NCBI GenBank assembly: GCA_002633025.1
Contig: NMRB01001201.1
Coordinates: 15,090 to 79,089, forward strand
DNA: 64,000 nt
Origin: Notospermus geniculatus
Lineage: Eukaryota; Nemertea; Pilidiophora; Heteronemertea; Lineidae
Direction: 5' to 3'
Each line of letters opens with the position of its first letter. Positions within the stretch are counted from its first letter, which is position 1. Positions 14,400-26,882 of this stretch are shown here, in pieces. Below the pieces are notes generated by a model. The model ran no database searches. It saw only the letters and a list, made by a program, of their open reading frames with translations, and was not told where the DNA came from. Both the position numbers and the translations under genes were made by a program.

Positions 14400-14800
14400 C
14401 CGTGCTATTTAATTAACCATTCTATAGTTGATGTCGGGTAGACTGCTACCCGACGGCTTATTATTCAGCCCTTTAATCATATCTGCCTCTTATGGAACGG
14501 GGTAATCAGTTGAAAAGCATGGACCTGTCAGCTCGCGGCATGCCGGGACTCACGCGGTGCCCTACCTCAACATTTACCGACCGACTCCTTTATTAATCCA
14601 TCAGTCATAAACTTTGATAGCGCCAGATCGATGTTGACGCATCATAATCATGAATATTCACCCCATAATTCACCAACTGATCGATCTACGCACAAAGCGA
14701 TGACGTAATACCCTGATCTCATAATCAGCCATCTTGACGTGCGGAAATTTTAATCCTTTGAGATGTGGTTTCCATGGTAACGAATTCCTTATAATTATTC
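14400..14800. promoter_or_regulatory. Candidate conserved non-coding element
   Basis: The stretch holds AT-rich homeobox-like words (TTAATCAT, TTTATTAATCC, GTCATAAA), a CRE-like ATGACGTAAT, and no open frame or inverted repeat. It lies far from any recognised gene. Support is compositional only. Confidence 0.2.
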
Positions 14801-16329
14801 ATACATTTTGCGGCTGATATGATGTCTTACTTTTGGTAAGTGATCAATACTGTTTGGTCAACTTAGCCCATGCTCGGGCCTGTTGGCAACACCTGTGAAA
14901 CTGACTGCAATGTTGATTCTAAACCACAGGATAACTTAACAGCAACAACTATCAGTGACTTTAAAGATACTTTTTGTGAAAGATTTGCAACTTTTCTGAG
15001 GACTTTTGTTTTCTAATTCGGGTGCGGTTCTGCTGCAGTTACAGAAAGGTAAGTCAAGTGTTGTGCTCATTGATACAGAAAATATGCCAAAAATTGATTG
15101 ATTTTTTTCTCACGTTGTAATGGCGAAGGAACTTTTCCTTCATCACGGACACATCCCACACACCGCGGTGTCACAAACCAGATGACCTTGCATGGTACAT
15201 TCACTGAAGTATTACTAAACGTCAACATAGTATGCCGATTTAGTGACCGTTTTCATTCTGTCCATGGGTAGTAAAGATACAATAAGCATACCTGAAAAAA
15301 CATTGTATGACATGGGTAATCAATGGATTCCCACATGAATTGTCCCCAGCGTCAATATTTAAGTTGGACCATCATGGGACTGATTGAAAAGGCAACAAAT
15401 AAAGCATATTCATGTATTGATATGTCCCCAATGATAACATAGCAAAGTGGACCTTTTGTGGATCAGAACAGGTAAATGGAATGATAGAAACCGTAGAATT
15501 GATACATGTGCGTCTACGAATGTAATGATCTGTAGTGAGTCCTATCTGAAGCCAACTCGTTCTCTGGCTTTCCGGAGGAAGTTCAGTCCAACTAAAAAAA
15601 AACAGTGTATGCGATGTTTAACAATCCGATTGAGAGTTACCTATAGAGGACTTTCCGCCGGTGTAACATTATGCCAGTGTGATATTACAATAGATTGATA
15701 AGGCGCGACTTGACAGTGAGCAATAAACAGAGAAACAGTGAGTCTGTTTCCCAGTGCGTTCCAAACAACGGGAGTCAATACTTCCATGGCTTGTATTGTT
15801 GGGAAACATCACATGTCGGGGTGCATTTAGATTCTCTGACACAGCAGGTCTGTGAAACCATACGCCTGTGGTACATGCCATACGCCTATGATACGCCATA
15901 CGCCTATGATACGCCTATGTAAGCCGGACGTCGAGCGACGTCGTGTGAAACGATTAGTACAAAGTGGGAATTAATGATCAGTGCTAATCAACCCCATTAC
16001 CTAATTAACCGACAGACACAGGCATTAATACCTTTGTAAATTACATCACTTTATGTTGAAATCAATTGTGTATGTTACAACGTTAGAACCTGTCTTCACA
16101 ATGGCACTATATAATTTCCACTTGTCAAGTCGCTCATGATAGTGTTTTGTTCTGAATGGTGATCGGGATTCGTTGAACCCGAGTTTGTACTTGTACAGCT
16201 CACGGTAACATTTTGACGTTAATGGCACATGTACATGTATTTGTTTCAAATGACGTTTTTTGGTCGGGTAAAGGTATGTTGCGGTGGATTATACCAGTGC
16301 AAAGGAGAGTTCTGAATCAATATGGAGAA

Positions 16330-16479
16330 TGCCCGGTGTACACGATCAAATTTTTCATCCATTTTTTTGAATGTGCTCAATAAAGGCCTACATGCCGGTT
16401 TGTACATTGGAGCCCCAATAGGCCCGGAATCTGAATTTCCAAAATATTGGATGAAAAATTTGATTGTGTACAGCGGGCA
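16330..16479. mobile_element. 150-bp inverted-repeat element, TGCCCG...TGTACAC family
   Basis: The ends are inverted copies beginning TGCCCGGTGTACAC and ending GTGTACAGCGGGCA, with inner arms CAAATTTTTCATCCA / TGGATGAAAAATTTG. The terminal words match those of the larger element at 51095-51715, so both probably belong to one family. It is non-coding and MITE-like. Confidence 0.7.
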
Positions 16480-17820
16480 TAACTCTGTGCCCAGTCCTCC
16501 TGTTTTGTCTCAAGCGGGCCAAAGATGTAGAAGAGAAAGAACCCTTGCAATCACAGAGACACGATTTCTTCAGCGATCGTAAAGTGCCTGACGCAGGTCC
16601 ACGTCCTGATCAATAATGATGTGTATATTTAAAGCTGTCTAATGGTTATTTGCTGACGTTAATTGGATTCCAATATAAGGAGGGCGAAAAGGCTCTCAAA
16701 ATTCGTTCACCAGTTGACTTATTAGTGAGTTATACAGTGAAGTAGGCCACTGCAGCTTTTATGGACTCGAGACCAATGTCTGTCTTAACGGCAACGATGG
16801 GAAGTTTGATGCACTGCATAAAGTCAATGAAGGAGTCGAACGATAAAGTACATGACAGGCCAGGCAAGAGGAGCTGCAGACCGGAAGCATGGCTGATGGA
16901 CAGACCGTTTTGAAATTAACGGATCCATGCCAGTTATCGTTTAATGTCCATGGATCGATGTCGGCCAACACCAGGGATTTGGCAAGTCGATGACGATGCT
17001 CAAATTGGGGAAAAGTGTTCAGAAATCACGGAGATTTCGAAGGGCGAGCGGTGGAAAATGGACAGATAATTTAGCGGACGACCGAGAGGAACCGATCTAT
17101 GCCATAGTTTCTCGGTCTGTTAAAAACACCCAAACGAAAGCTGGCGCGGAGTCTGGTGGTCAAAAACTGACTTCCTCAAAGTTATGGAATCATTAGGTAT
17201 CATGTTGAGTGTTAGACGATTATCAATAATAACAAGGCTAGAAGGAGTTGACCAACTAAGATGATATGGGTTGAGAGGAGATCTTATATTCAAAGTGGTG
17301 TTGGTCAGAATGGTGGCCAAACACACTTCGCTTTCAACGTTGGGGGAAAGACAGACATCTTGTCTTCAGTCACGTGAATGTCCATGGGTGACGAAAGTGG
17401 TCACGGGAGTAGGCCTAAATTATCAAGTGCGTCGAAAACAGACAAGAAGGTGACCATCACACACCTAGGGTTGTTGTCGAAATTCGTTCCGGAATCATCG
17501 AATCATTTTAACCTTTGTGGCCATCGGTGGATTACTAACTCTTCGTGACTATAGCAGCCGTCAGTAATGCGAGCCATTTTCTGTGTTTACATTCCAACGT
17601 ACATCATCATCATAACACCATGACTGTCCAAACAGTGGCGTAGTTCCCGGAATATTTTCATCATCAACAGCATTCCATTGATACCGTCATGTTCTGTCCA
17701 CGAGCGGCACATCATAGCAATCATGAAGTCCGAATTTAGTTAGATTTTTTTACGTTCGACTTGTTTAGCGGTCAGTCGGAACCGAATAAGACCTTGACAC
17801 ACACCGTATTTGCATGATAT

Positions 17821-17955
17821 TAGGCTGAGTTTACATCGGATGACACGCGACACGAACACGCAGGCGAACAAAGGTGTCATGGGGATGAATCCTTTGTGAA
17901 GCCATTGTTCGCCTTCGTGTTCGTGTCGCGTGTCATCCGATGTAAACCCGGCCTT
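17821..17955. mobile_element. 135-bp foldback MITE
   Basis: The arms pair over about 50 bases: GTTTACATCGGATGACACGC near the left end against its complement near the right end, continuing through GACACGAACACG. The outermost bases TAGGCTGAG and CCCGGCCTTA are also near-complementary. It is a non-coding hairpin. Confidence 0.75.
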
Positions 17956-18522
17956 AGGCCAGATTCACATTGAATCTTATAGGCCTACACATCTACATCA
18001 CATCGCTTAATATTATTCCAAATTGACCGTCTGATGTCGGCTTACGATGGCCATCACTAAATTTATTAGCAGTTTCTTTACTTTTCTCAACAAAAATTAG
18101 CACCAATACGAACGTGTTAGTCGCTTCAGCCCGGCGCTGTCATGTGGACTTGCACAGCCCGCGGCAGTAACGATGCCGTTACGTGTAGCGCTCCATATGA
18201 TTAGCGACAGGATGGTGACTTCCGACCATCTTATCGGGCTTTTATTAAGTGATGGAGTGGGACAACATGCCTGGGGTGAGGCTGCCGGCCAGACGTCGGT
18301 TGGCTGCCGCATTCTGCCCGGCGTTTTCTTCCCGGATGGAAAGTCGGGCGTTATATGGATATCCATTATCCGAAAAAAGATCTGCTAAGTTATGTTCGAT
18401 CATCGATAAGCTAAAAGGGGTTTAAACGATATGTGTAAGAGATGATTGAAGTTAAGTTTTGTTCCGTCGGTGTCCAAAATTGTTTGATGGAAAAGTTTCA
18501 GTCTCTCGGGTGTCCAAAATAA

Positions 18523-18657
18523 AATCGAGAGGTTAAGAAATCGCTTCGTTAACGGTAACACTAACGCTAACGTTATTTTTTACATTGCAAATGTACATCA
18601 GAAATAGCGTTAGCGTTAGCGTTATCGTTAACGGAGCGGTTTCTTAACCTCTCGATT
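18523..18657. mobile_element. 135-bp foldback MITE with GCGTTA repeats
   Basis: The terminal arms are AATCGAGAGGTTAAGAAA and its inverse. The inner arms continue as tandem TAACGC/GCGTTA words, so the whole unit folds on itself. There is no coding capacity. Confidence 0.75.
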
Positions 18658-20004
18658 ATATTGATACGAATCGGCGGCGGTTGAATTGTAGTCCAATAAA
18701 TCCAGTAGCGAATGTAACATTCTCTGGTACCGTTTGAAACTGCGTCACAGAAGTCATACGACTGTCGTTCATTCACAGATTCTAGTTTTACCTGAATGTG
18801 TCAACTCGTGAGACATAACTCAACATAGACACGAGATGGGAGTGAATACAGATTGAATACCAATCCTGGCGGGGAAACCTCCCTATGGCTTGCTTTTGTC
18901 TGTCTCCAAACACATCGCCGCGGAATCGAGTGATGGGTGGCTTCCCGCAGCGATGGAGAACCCGCGTTCTTAACAAGGCACAACGGCCTAATTAGTGCTG
19001 GGAAAGCCTTCCTGTACAGGATGAATTTCTTCGACCCATTGGAATCAGACATCCTAACATACCTTAGCACTTCTAGGTTTTTTCTTGTTGTTTTCACAAC
19101 CCGCTGAGGTTAATTTCCTCTTTATAGGAAATGTCTCTACAACCCTGTCCTCGCCTTTGATAGAGCCGAGCTCCCAATTATAGCCACTATTGACTGTGGC
19201 TGGCATTCAAAATTGGCGATGGAGACCGTCACACGAAAGTCAGGAGTCTCATTACGATTATACTCTTCAGATCACGATCACCCATTCTGAAACATGAATA
19301 AAATACATTTCACATTGTCAACATTTTCATCAAATTTTCAGAAAATTTGATCAAAGGTTTGAGTGTGGAAGTAAGGAACAGAAACTACAGTGTACATTGA
19401 TTTGAAGGAATGCCCCCTTTTTATCCAATCAGAAGTTTCGAAAGCCTGTTTCACCGTGGCAGGCTATTTCCGGTCGACCCGATTTGAAGAAGCCAAGTGT
19501 TCATTGGTCAATATTTCAATCGTGTCGAATAAATTAAAGGAAGCTGATCGTGGCGACACCTTTTAACGGATGGTGTTGTGATGGCGCTCCAAGTCTACCC
19601 CATTCAGTTTGTTATTCCTTGTTTTGCTGGAGGTGATAATGCGAGGTGTGAATGGTGTGTGAATGACGTTCGTTCGTTACCACGTTTTATACAGTCAGGC
19701 ACATTCCCATGATTAGCGCCTTCTCACCTCTCTCATTGACGGCCAAATCTAACAGCATCTGCATCAATGACAATCTTTGTCTTATAAATCACCGCACCGT
19801 ACGATGGTACTACATTGTCAAATAACGAACGACACACAAAGCAGGCGATTCCAAGGTTCAGTTTTACTAGAACAAGTTTTTACCATCTTCTAATGGCTCT
19901 ATCGCATCCTGAGTAGCAGACAAGGGTTGGGACCTCAAGTGAGAATCAAGCTTTCTTACAATGTAAGTACTAAAACCATTCTTTGACATTCTCAGCGTTT
20001 CGTC
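18658..20004. other. Non-coding stretch without recognised features
   Basis: There are a few short open frames without motifs, and a small hairpin near 19326-19352 (CATCAAATTTTC / GAAAATTTGATC). I see nothing I can assign. Confidence 0.4.
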
Positions 20005-20068
20005 CTACGTCACCTCTCGCTCGGTGAGAGGGAGCGAGCAATAAGAACCACTGATTACCTCAGTTTGG
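20005..20068. mobile_element. Truncated fragment of the CATCCTGAG MITE family
   Basis: The right part reads GAGCGAGCAATAAGAACC then ACTGATTACCTCAG, matching the right ends of the elements at 50661-50783 and 59655-59741. The left terminus is missing or diverged. Confidence 0.45.
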
Positions 20069-20474
20069 CTCCATGTCGTTTTTTCCCGTTTCACAAAATG
20101 TTTTGAGAAAGAGCCAATCAGTTGGGCGCCAGTGCCCTCAGTCTGCTTACAAAACTTTCCCAGTGCAATTATCTGAGACAGCCGATGAAGAGTCTCCAGT
20201 AAAGTTACTCTTGGTAATAACTTTAGCCAACTTGACACGAAATGTTATGCATAACCACACGGGGAGATTCCTCGCTGTGGAATTGATGGTTATGAATAAG
20301 GTATCGCTGACGGGATGGACATTTTCATCAATATACAGCGCTGTGGTCAGTGTCTACGAACGCCAAGGGATTTGTTGACGACCTCTGATCGCAGGGAAAG
20401 CATGCGGGAGACTGTCACGAGGAATCCGCTGTTGTTGCCTTCATATCCTGAAGACAGTACTTCTGCTACAACCG

Positions 20475-20545
20475 ATATAATAAAAGGAGTCGTCCTCCAG
20501 AAATGTCGCAAATTTTCGACCCCAACCGGGGTCTTCTTCGGACTG
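20475..20545 (-). repeat. Dispersed repeat with CTGANGA-like box, stem and GAAA (copy 2)
   Basis: On the minus strand it reads CCGAAGA, then a six-pair GC stem closed by GGTT, then GAAA and ATTTGC. It is related to 10260-10340. Compared with a hammerhead core, the second base of the first box is C instead of U. See the matching finding. Confidence 0.4.
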
Positions 20546-21070
20546 CATGGCACTTTCAAGTCGAGCTACCAGAAGTCTAAACCGACATACAACCGACATA
20601 CAACTGCTGCAACCGACATACTCATTCCAGTTTCCTTCTGACCATTCCCCCTGAGGAAAAGCAAAGAAACTCCCTTCAAACTCCACTACATTCGTCCCTC
20701 TAACGCGATTCGATCAGAATTTCATGTCGTTTCTTCTTCACCATTCCAAGCCCAACGATTCTCCCTCCCTAATCGCCATCCATCGTGTCTCAGTCATTCT
20801 CGGCGTCATCAAACATCGGGTCGGAGTCGTTCCGTTCATATCGGTTGGGATTTACTGGGATTTAGAACTGGTGATTTTATGCATTGGCGACGATTTGCTA
20901 TGATTGGGCTGGCGGATAAGGGCGGAGACATGTCTGTCTAAATGCTTGGTTATGATTGAACAGTCTTAGTGATGAATGAATGTGACGTTCCCTGTAGCCA
21001 TGGCCTGATGCTTTATCTGCAGCGGAGGCCAGGTCTTCCCGCACAGTTTCTGTTCACCATTGTTGGTTTC

Positions 21071-21402
21071 CCTGGCGCGGATCCAGGATTTTTGGCAGAG
21101 GGGGGTATCTTCGGCGCCCGCCTGCAACGACCGCCCTCGGCGGCCCTGACCGGTCAGGGCCGCCGAGGGCGGTCGTTGCAGGCGGGCGCCGAAGATACCC
21201 GCGCAGTGGGGTCTGGGGGTCTCCCCCAGAAAATTTTGAAATCTAGAAGGCCGTAGACGCGATTCCTGGCATCTCGGTATCAAAACAGAAGCTTTATTCT
21301 TGCGTTTTTGCTTATTGGACGTCGCAAATTATTGAAGAAAAAAAATTAGCGGTGGCGAGCAGGGGGGGTCACACCCCAATCCCACCCCTGGATCCGCCCC
21401 TG
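21071..21402. mobile_element. 332-bp TIR element with GCGGATCCAGG ends
   Basis: The left end reads GGCGCGGATCCAGG and the right end CCTGGATCCGCCCCTG, which are inverted copies. Interior G-runs (GGGGGTCTCCCCC) and a long perfect palindrome are present. Ends of this type recall non-autonomous hAT-like elements. The 8-bp flanks TTTCCCTG and ATTTCCTG are only similar, so superfamily assignment is tentative. Confidence 0.6.
21103..21200. repeat. 98-bp perfect palindrome with no spacer
   Basis: Two 49-base arms are exact reverse complements meeting at ACC|GGT (21151/21152), with no mismatch and no loop. It is GC-rich and lies inside the element above. Open frames on both strands encode the same peptide only because of this symmetry. 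It is either a real extruding palindrome or an assembly fold-over. Confidence 0.9.
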
Positions 21403-22317
21403 ATTTCCTGTGGCTTACGCCTTGACCAGAGGCAACATACGCTGCCCACAGTTTTCTACAGATGAGTTGCCCCTAGAAAGCCAACTTGCGGAGAAACTCT
21501 CACGTCGTAGTTGGGGACAGCCCGTCCATAAGAGCGGCAGTGGTGGTCAAAAGATTAACACAGTATCCCACACAAGAACCATTCATACTTATATATCAAA
21601 TGACTGTTTGAGATATTGTCCCCGTCCTTCCCTTCGGACTAACTTCCCTTCGGACTAAATGCAATATGCGCCTCAAGAGGAATGAAGTGTTTGTGTCGGG
21701 TAATTGGAAATCAAAGAGGGAATGTCTTATCCCTTAATAGGAGAGAGGGTCTAAGTGGGTTATTGGTATGATATACCCATTAAGTTACTCTCGTACATGT
21801 TTGTTGAACTCGGCGATATACTGGGCGAGGATTGGAGGACACAGGATTCCACAACACTCAGAGACCCGCTTCTGAGTGGACCTTCATCGGCGCCATCTTG
21901 GGGTACAGCGCCACCTGTAGGAGAATTGTTTCAGTACATAGCAAAGCAGGCCTAGTTCTCCTTAGATATTCCAACCTCTGGTTACTACCGCCATTCCCGG
22001 CCAAGTGTCTCCTGATCTACCAAATGTTCCGGCGAATTCTTCTACAATTGCAATTATACACGGGATCAATTCCCCATCTCGGTCGCCGATTCTGTAATTA
22101 TTATCGAAGAGAAAACGTGCACACCTATCAGTGTGCCAACTCTCCGCTAACATGATTATCACACAGGGTATACTTTCTACAGAACCCCTCCAATGGAGAT
22201 TGCAGATTGCCGGCTGTAGCCAGGACAAATTGTTAATCTAAACCATTCGCCAAGCGAGGAGACCTCACGGCTGCATGATAGGAATATACTGTAGATTAAG
22301 TCTGTGCGTTTGGAGAA

Positions 22318-23125
22318 TGGGTGACTTTAAAGTTCTGAGTTGGTGTTAGTGTTGGTGTCAGTGTTGGTGTTGGTGTTAATCTGCAGCTCCAAACACCGGG
22401 TGTTGAGTCAACACCGTTGTTAACACCAGAGTTAACATGCAGTGTTAACTTAACACCTGGTGTCAACCCCATGGGGAATCCCCACCTCACAATCAGCCAT
22501 TTTGGCAGGATTTGTCCAGAGAAGGAGCAGAAGGTAGGCCTAGGTAGGCCTAAGGCATCAAAGTTTTCGCCCATAGCGGCAGTAGGCCTATCAAATCAGA
22601 TGGGCTCAGTGCACTGGATGTGGGGTTGACCACGAAAATTGATTCAAATGGAGTGTTCACATGCGCTCACTTTCCTGTCCAAAACTCTTCGGTGACTGCA
22701 GTGTAGGCCCTATGTGCAACAGGTTCAGTACTTTCGGTTGGTTTCCGAACATGATTTGGGGCCCTTTGATCACCAGCTATTCCTGCAACTAGGCCTACCT
22801 CTTGGAAAGGAACGAACAACATGGCTGCTAACACCAGCATGTGCTATCAACTCTCGCCGGTGTTGACCCCTAGGGGGTTGGTGTTAGTGCTAATGGAAAA
22901 GTCATTAAGATTTTTCATCAATAAACACCAAGCTCGGTTTAAGATAACACCCGGTGTTCCAGTCAGTGTCAAATAAACACTGATGCAAACTTTAAAATCA
23001 GTTCACACCAACACCAGGTGTTAACACTAACACCATGGCGTGAGTTTAAAGTTCGGGTTTAACTGAGGGTTGGTGTTGGTGTTAGTGTTAACACCGGATC
23101 TTAACCAAAACTTTAAAGTCACCCA
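22318..23125. mobile_element. 0.8-kb TIR element built of GGTGTT/AACACC words
   Basis: The termini are TGGGTGACTTTAAAGTT and its inverse. Subterminal blocks at both ends are runs of GGTGTTRGTGTT in inverted orientation, and the interior keeps AACACCGGTGTT-type palindromic words. There is no open frame of note. The right end abuts an isolated N at 23126, so the flank and any target duplication cannot be read. Confidence 0.75.
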
Positions 23126-24295
23126 NGTAGATGGCGGCGGTTGTGTTCTTCGTCACAAATTTTGCATATGACGTCATTAGTTTTCGTCTTGTTGATGGGT
23201 TACTGATTCCCTCAGCATGATTTGATTCGTCAATCACGTAGCAGTCAGCCACCTCGAAAACAACCGACATGGTACTGGGACGTATTTTTTCCTCATTTTT
23301 TGCATTTTTATTTTTTCATTTTATTTTCTATCGTTTGATGAGAAGATAAACTACTTCTCCCCTCCAAGGCTTTTGAAGCAGACTGGGCGATTGTCTGTTA
23401 TGTGTTACTGGTTGATACAATATCTAACTCTGTGCAAGAACTGAATTATCCATGGAACATCACCGTGGCTGTATTCATGTCCATTCTTGTAACCAATGAC
23501 GAGCTGTAAGATCTTTCACTTGCTCGGGCACAACTTTGGGCAGCAGGGTCTTAGAGCAGTTTTAGTACCTTATGTTTGCCCAATAATGTGTCGCATTTCT
23601 TTTTGCTTTTGCAGCAATTTTGGATATGGAGGTGTTTGATTGCACCGATCAGCATCAATATTGTTGTCTAATCGCCACCTGACTCCTGTGAATCCATTTC
23701 ATTCAGCAATATTGCATCGTGTTCATACCACGTGACCACTAAGTGTTCATACCATGCGGGTCAAAATTGGCCGTGCATGTCTCTTATAGGCCTAGTGTGA
23801 CATGCCACGCGTGGCGGAGACTCCAGAGTCTGCATGCAGACTCAAGAACTCTAGTTCATAAAGTGCTCAGCCAACTCAACTGGAAGAACCAGGCATGACA
23901 CCATGGTCATGATCGTTGCACGACTCCAGACCTGCCAACCCATTACCGGTACAGATTCCATAGGCCTATTTACTGATGTCACGTTTTTCACTGTTGACTG
24001 TCGTCAAGGGACAAGCATGTGTACATTTTTCTACACAATTTTCTAGTGCAAATTTCCCCAAAAGACATCGTCACTTAGGCCTATTCACATCCTGTAGTAG
24101 TGTGGTATTTCTGACTCAACAAAGCAGTGATACATGAAAATTTTTCAACATGAAACAAGACAGTGTAATTTAATCAAAATTGATTTATTTCAGCCGTTTA
24201 CGACAAGAAATAAATGGAAATAGGCCTAACGTTAGGCCTACTACTGTAAGAAAATAGGACTTCCGAGTCTTACAGGTGGCGGAAACCAAAAACAC
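23126..24295. other. AT-rich non-coding stretch
   Basis: It follows the N at 23126. I see no open frame with motifs, no clear inverted repeats and no splice-bounded coding segment. Confidence 0.4.
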
Positions 24296-24650
24296 AAAAA
24301 GTGCAATAACTCCTGAACTAATGACTGGATCACCTCCAAATTTTTATCATACGTGAATCTAATGAGGGTACATTACATATATAACGGGTTTTTGATTTGA
24401 CCTACTTTTCAAGGTCATTAGTCTTAGTCATTTGGTGGCACATTTCGTAACTGCCGGAGCTATTGACTTAAAACTTGGTACATATACACCCCTATGTTAG
24501 GTGACCTATAACACCACTTTTCAGTCCGATTCGATTCTCCGCTTCGCCAGCAGGTGGTCAAAACCAAAGTTCTAAGTCCAGTAACTCATGAACTGTAACT
24601 GGATTGTCTCCAAATTTTTATCACGTGCATCTAATGAGGATACGTGACCC
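24296..24650. repeat. Two tandem copies of a roughly 277-bp unit (partial)
   Basis: The block TAACTCNTGAACT ... CTCCAAATTTTTATCA ... ATCTAATGAGG occurs at about 24305 and again at about 24580. The intervening sequence carries TTTGGTGGCACA and CAGCAGGTGGTC words, typical of diverged satellite-like repeats. A loosely similar array sits at 34478-34745. Confidence 0.5.
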
Positions 24651-25139
24651 TGGAACATTTTGATTTAACATTTGCCATTTGTTTTTCTGGTACGTTCACC
24701 CAGGTGAGCACATGGTCCATGGACCGTTTCATTTTCTATGTTAACATGGTTAACAAAGATGGCAAATTCCAACACAGATATTTCACAGGCCCAGAGCATT
24801 TGAGAATTCAGCGGCAGATAAACTTAACGACTTAATCCCTCATCCAAAGTTGCAAGAGATTCAAACATGTCAAAGCCTATGGGAGGGTTTCAAAGGTATA
24901 ATGAAAAATTTTACTGAATTTTCAAGCAAACGTCCAGATCTAGTTTCATTTGACAAAACTGTTCGGGACTAGGTGAAACCACTAAGGGAATGCAAGCTTT
25001 TAAGCAGGTGATTGTGAAACGCAGCAGAATTAACATCCTCGCCCCGAAAAATGCAAGAGAACACTTCAGTTGAACATGACATGCAGTGAGTGTGGTGGAA
25101 ATGGCCACTATATGGGCCTGTTCACACTAATGGGCCATT

Positions 25140-25520
25140 ATGTTTGAGCTGCAAGCTGCACTGAAAATAATCTCGGAGAGAGTGAATAAAGTACCAAATA
25201 TCGCAGTAATATCGCAATTACTCCTGCTGCACCTGACCAGGGCACTAAATCTGCAAAACTGGTGCGAGCTCCTGCACTTTGTGGTCTCTCACTGTCTCTT
25301 TCCTGTCACTCAAGGTCAGGCCTATAACTCGCTGTTCTCACTCACCGACCGGGAGTGGATGCATGTCTATGAGTATATTCACAGTCCCAATTACAACCCC
25401 CTTCAGTGGTATCATCCTTCTCCACCTAACAAAATCATCTGCCTGATCCACTGGAGAACCCTTGCTAACCTGCTCCTCCTGCTGCCCTCCTCAGGCTTGG
25501 AGGAGGTTTTCCAGTTGTAA
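25140..25520 (+). CDS. Unrecognised open frame, 126 codons
   Basis: This is the longest uninterrupted frame in this part of the window that starts with ATG. The product begins MFELQAALK and ends LEEVFQL, is rich in Leu, His and Trp, and has a central segment SPNYNPLQWYHPSP. I recognise no domain. It sits between repeats, so it could be a piece of a decayed transposon protein, a host exon, or chance. Confidence 0.2.
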   Translation: MFELQAALKIISERVNKVPNIAVISQLLLLHLTRALNLQNWCELLHFVVSHCLFPVTQGQAYNSLFSLTDREWMHVYEYIHSPNYNPLQWYHPSPPNKIICLIHWRTLANLLLLLPSSGLEEVFQL

Positions 25521-26464
25521 TTACTCTCTGCACATTCCTGTATAGTTGTATCTCATTCATTTCTGTTACCGGTACCGTATCTCCGTTTCTCTTGTCACTT
25601 TCGTGTTTAATGGGGAACCGGCGTGCTAAAAGGAGGCGCTGGGCAACAACTCAGTTTTTTCACAAGAACGCGTGCGCTGCAACGTTGAAAACGTCATCGA
25701 CGTCGTGACGTTATTTGAAATGCATCATTCAGAATCAATGACGTCGCTCTTTGGTCTGTTATTTACGCTAAAATAGTCAATTTTATCGATGAAATTCATC
25801 ATGTTCCCGCTTGAATTTTCTTTTGAAAATAATCAGATACATTGAGTCAGTCCTATACTTGATGATGGATGTGTAAAATTCAAAATTCAGTGGACTACTT
25901 CAGGTATATTTAGGGCTAGAAGTAGGGTGTAGTTTCAGAATTAAATGGCAAATAACGTTGGTTTGACTTTTGACGTCATACTTAAACTGAGTTGTACGTC
26001 AGCGCCACGTCACGGAGTAGTATCGCCGGTTCTTCATTATAACTTGTTTTGAAGGCAAATGTGGAAACCGAGCCCTTTTTGGCTGCTGACCAGTGCTTTT
26101 TCATTCCTTCCAATCCTTGTGATAGGGGACTGTGTCTGACAGACACAGGCTACTCCCGTCCCATGTCTCTGGTGTCAAATCCCAGGGGGTATAGCTCGCA
26201 TATCTTGTACGACCTTGCTGCAGCCTAAATTCAAAGGGGGGAAGAGTGTCGTAGGGACGAGACGCAAGCTCGTTGGCTGCGGTCTCCAACCTGAGGTGCC
26301 CTCTGGCCGGGAGTTGTTGAAGCGCGCACTTCGAATTCCACGCTGAGACACGACAGTTCTGCCCGACACGACCAGGAAGAATACTCTCCAAAGTACGGTT
26401 GAAAGATGCCCACCCTTGGCCCGAAGCTTGGTATTTAGGTGACAAACAAACAAAATGTAAATAA

Positions 26465-26827
26465 GGCCTAAAAAAAAGGTGTGGTTCCGGTAACCCGACC
26501 GACCCTAATTTTTGCCCCCCAATTTCCCTACTCAACTTTTTTCCTACTCAACATTTTCAACCATAAACAAAACCCATGTGCTCTCTGCACTATAAATAAT
26601 CTACTGACGAACTCTTGCGACGATGTCCGAGAAGAACTGAAGGTGTTTCTTGTCAACCTTGGTGGTAGCATTCAGTTTGATTGGCCTCCACCAGAAAGTT
26701 AGTACACATACATGCAGTATTAAATGCTAAGTTCAGGAGTAAAAAAGCAGAGCAAAATAAAAAAATCCCTCCCTCCCGACCCTTCCTGAAGGAGACCTCG
26801 TTACCGGAACCACACCTTTTTTTAGCC
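26465..26827. mobile_element. 363-bp TIR element with AAAAAAAGGTGTGG ends
   Basis: The left end GGCCTAAAAAAAAGGTGTGG with TTCCGGTAAC is mirrored by GTTACCGGAA with CCACACCTTTTTTTTAG on the right. It is a non-coding MITE-like unit. It directly abuts the family I fragment at 26830. Confidence 0.75.
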
Positions 26828-26829
26828 CT

Positions 26830-26882
26830 AAACAATGATCTTCGTGGCCCGCGAAAATACCCGTGATACATTATCTTTAACA
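26830..26882. mobile_element. Half element of MITE family I
   Basis: GTGGCCCGCGAAAATA and GATACATTATCTTTAAC match the inverted left arm of the element at 8106-8361. Only one terminus is present here. Confidence 0.6.

Larger units (their letters stand above)
8362..16329. other. Eight kilobases without a recognised gene
   Basis: Only short open frames are present, none with recognisable domains. Two stretches (10880-11060 and 14400-14800) are rich in AT homeodomain-like words and CRE-like TGACGTAA and are listed separately as possible regulatory DNA. A possible small exon is listed at 11377-11415. A short motif repeated at 20.5 kb is listed at 10260-10340. Confidence 0.45.

Noticed and set aside
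20966-21283. Overlapping frames of 105 and 95 codons on opposite strands sharing a peptide
   Set aside because: The shared peptide is an artefact of the perfect palindrome inside a mobile element.
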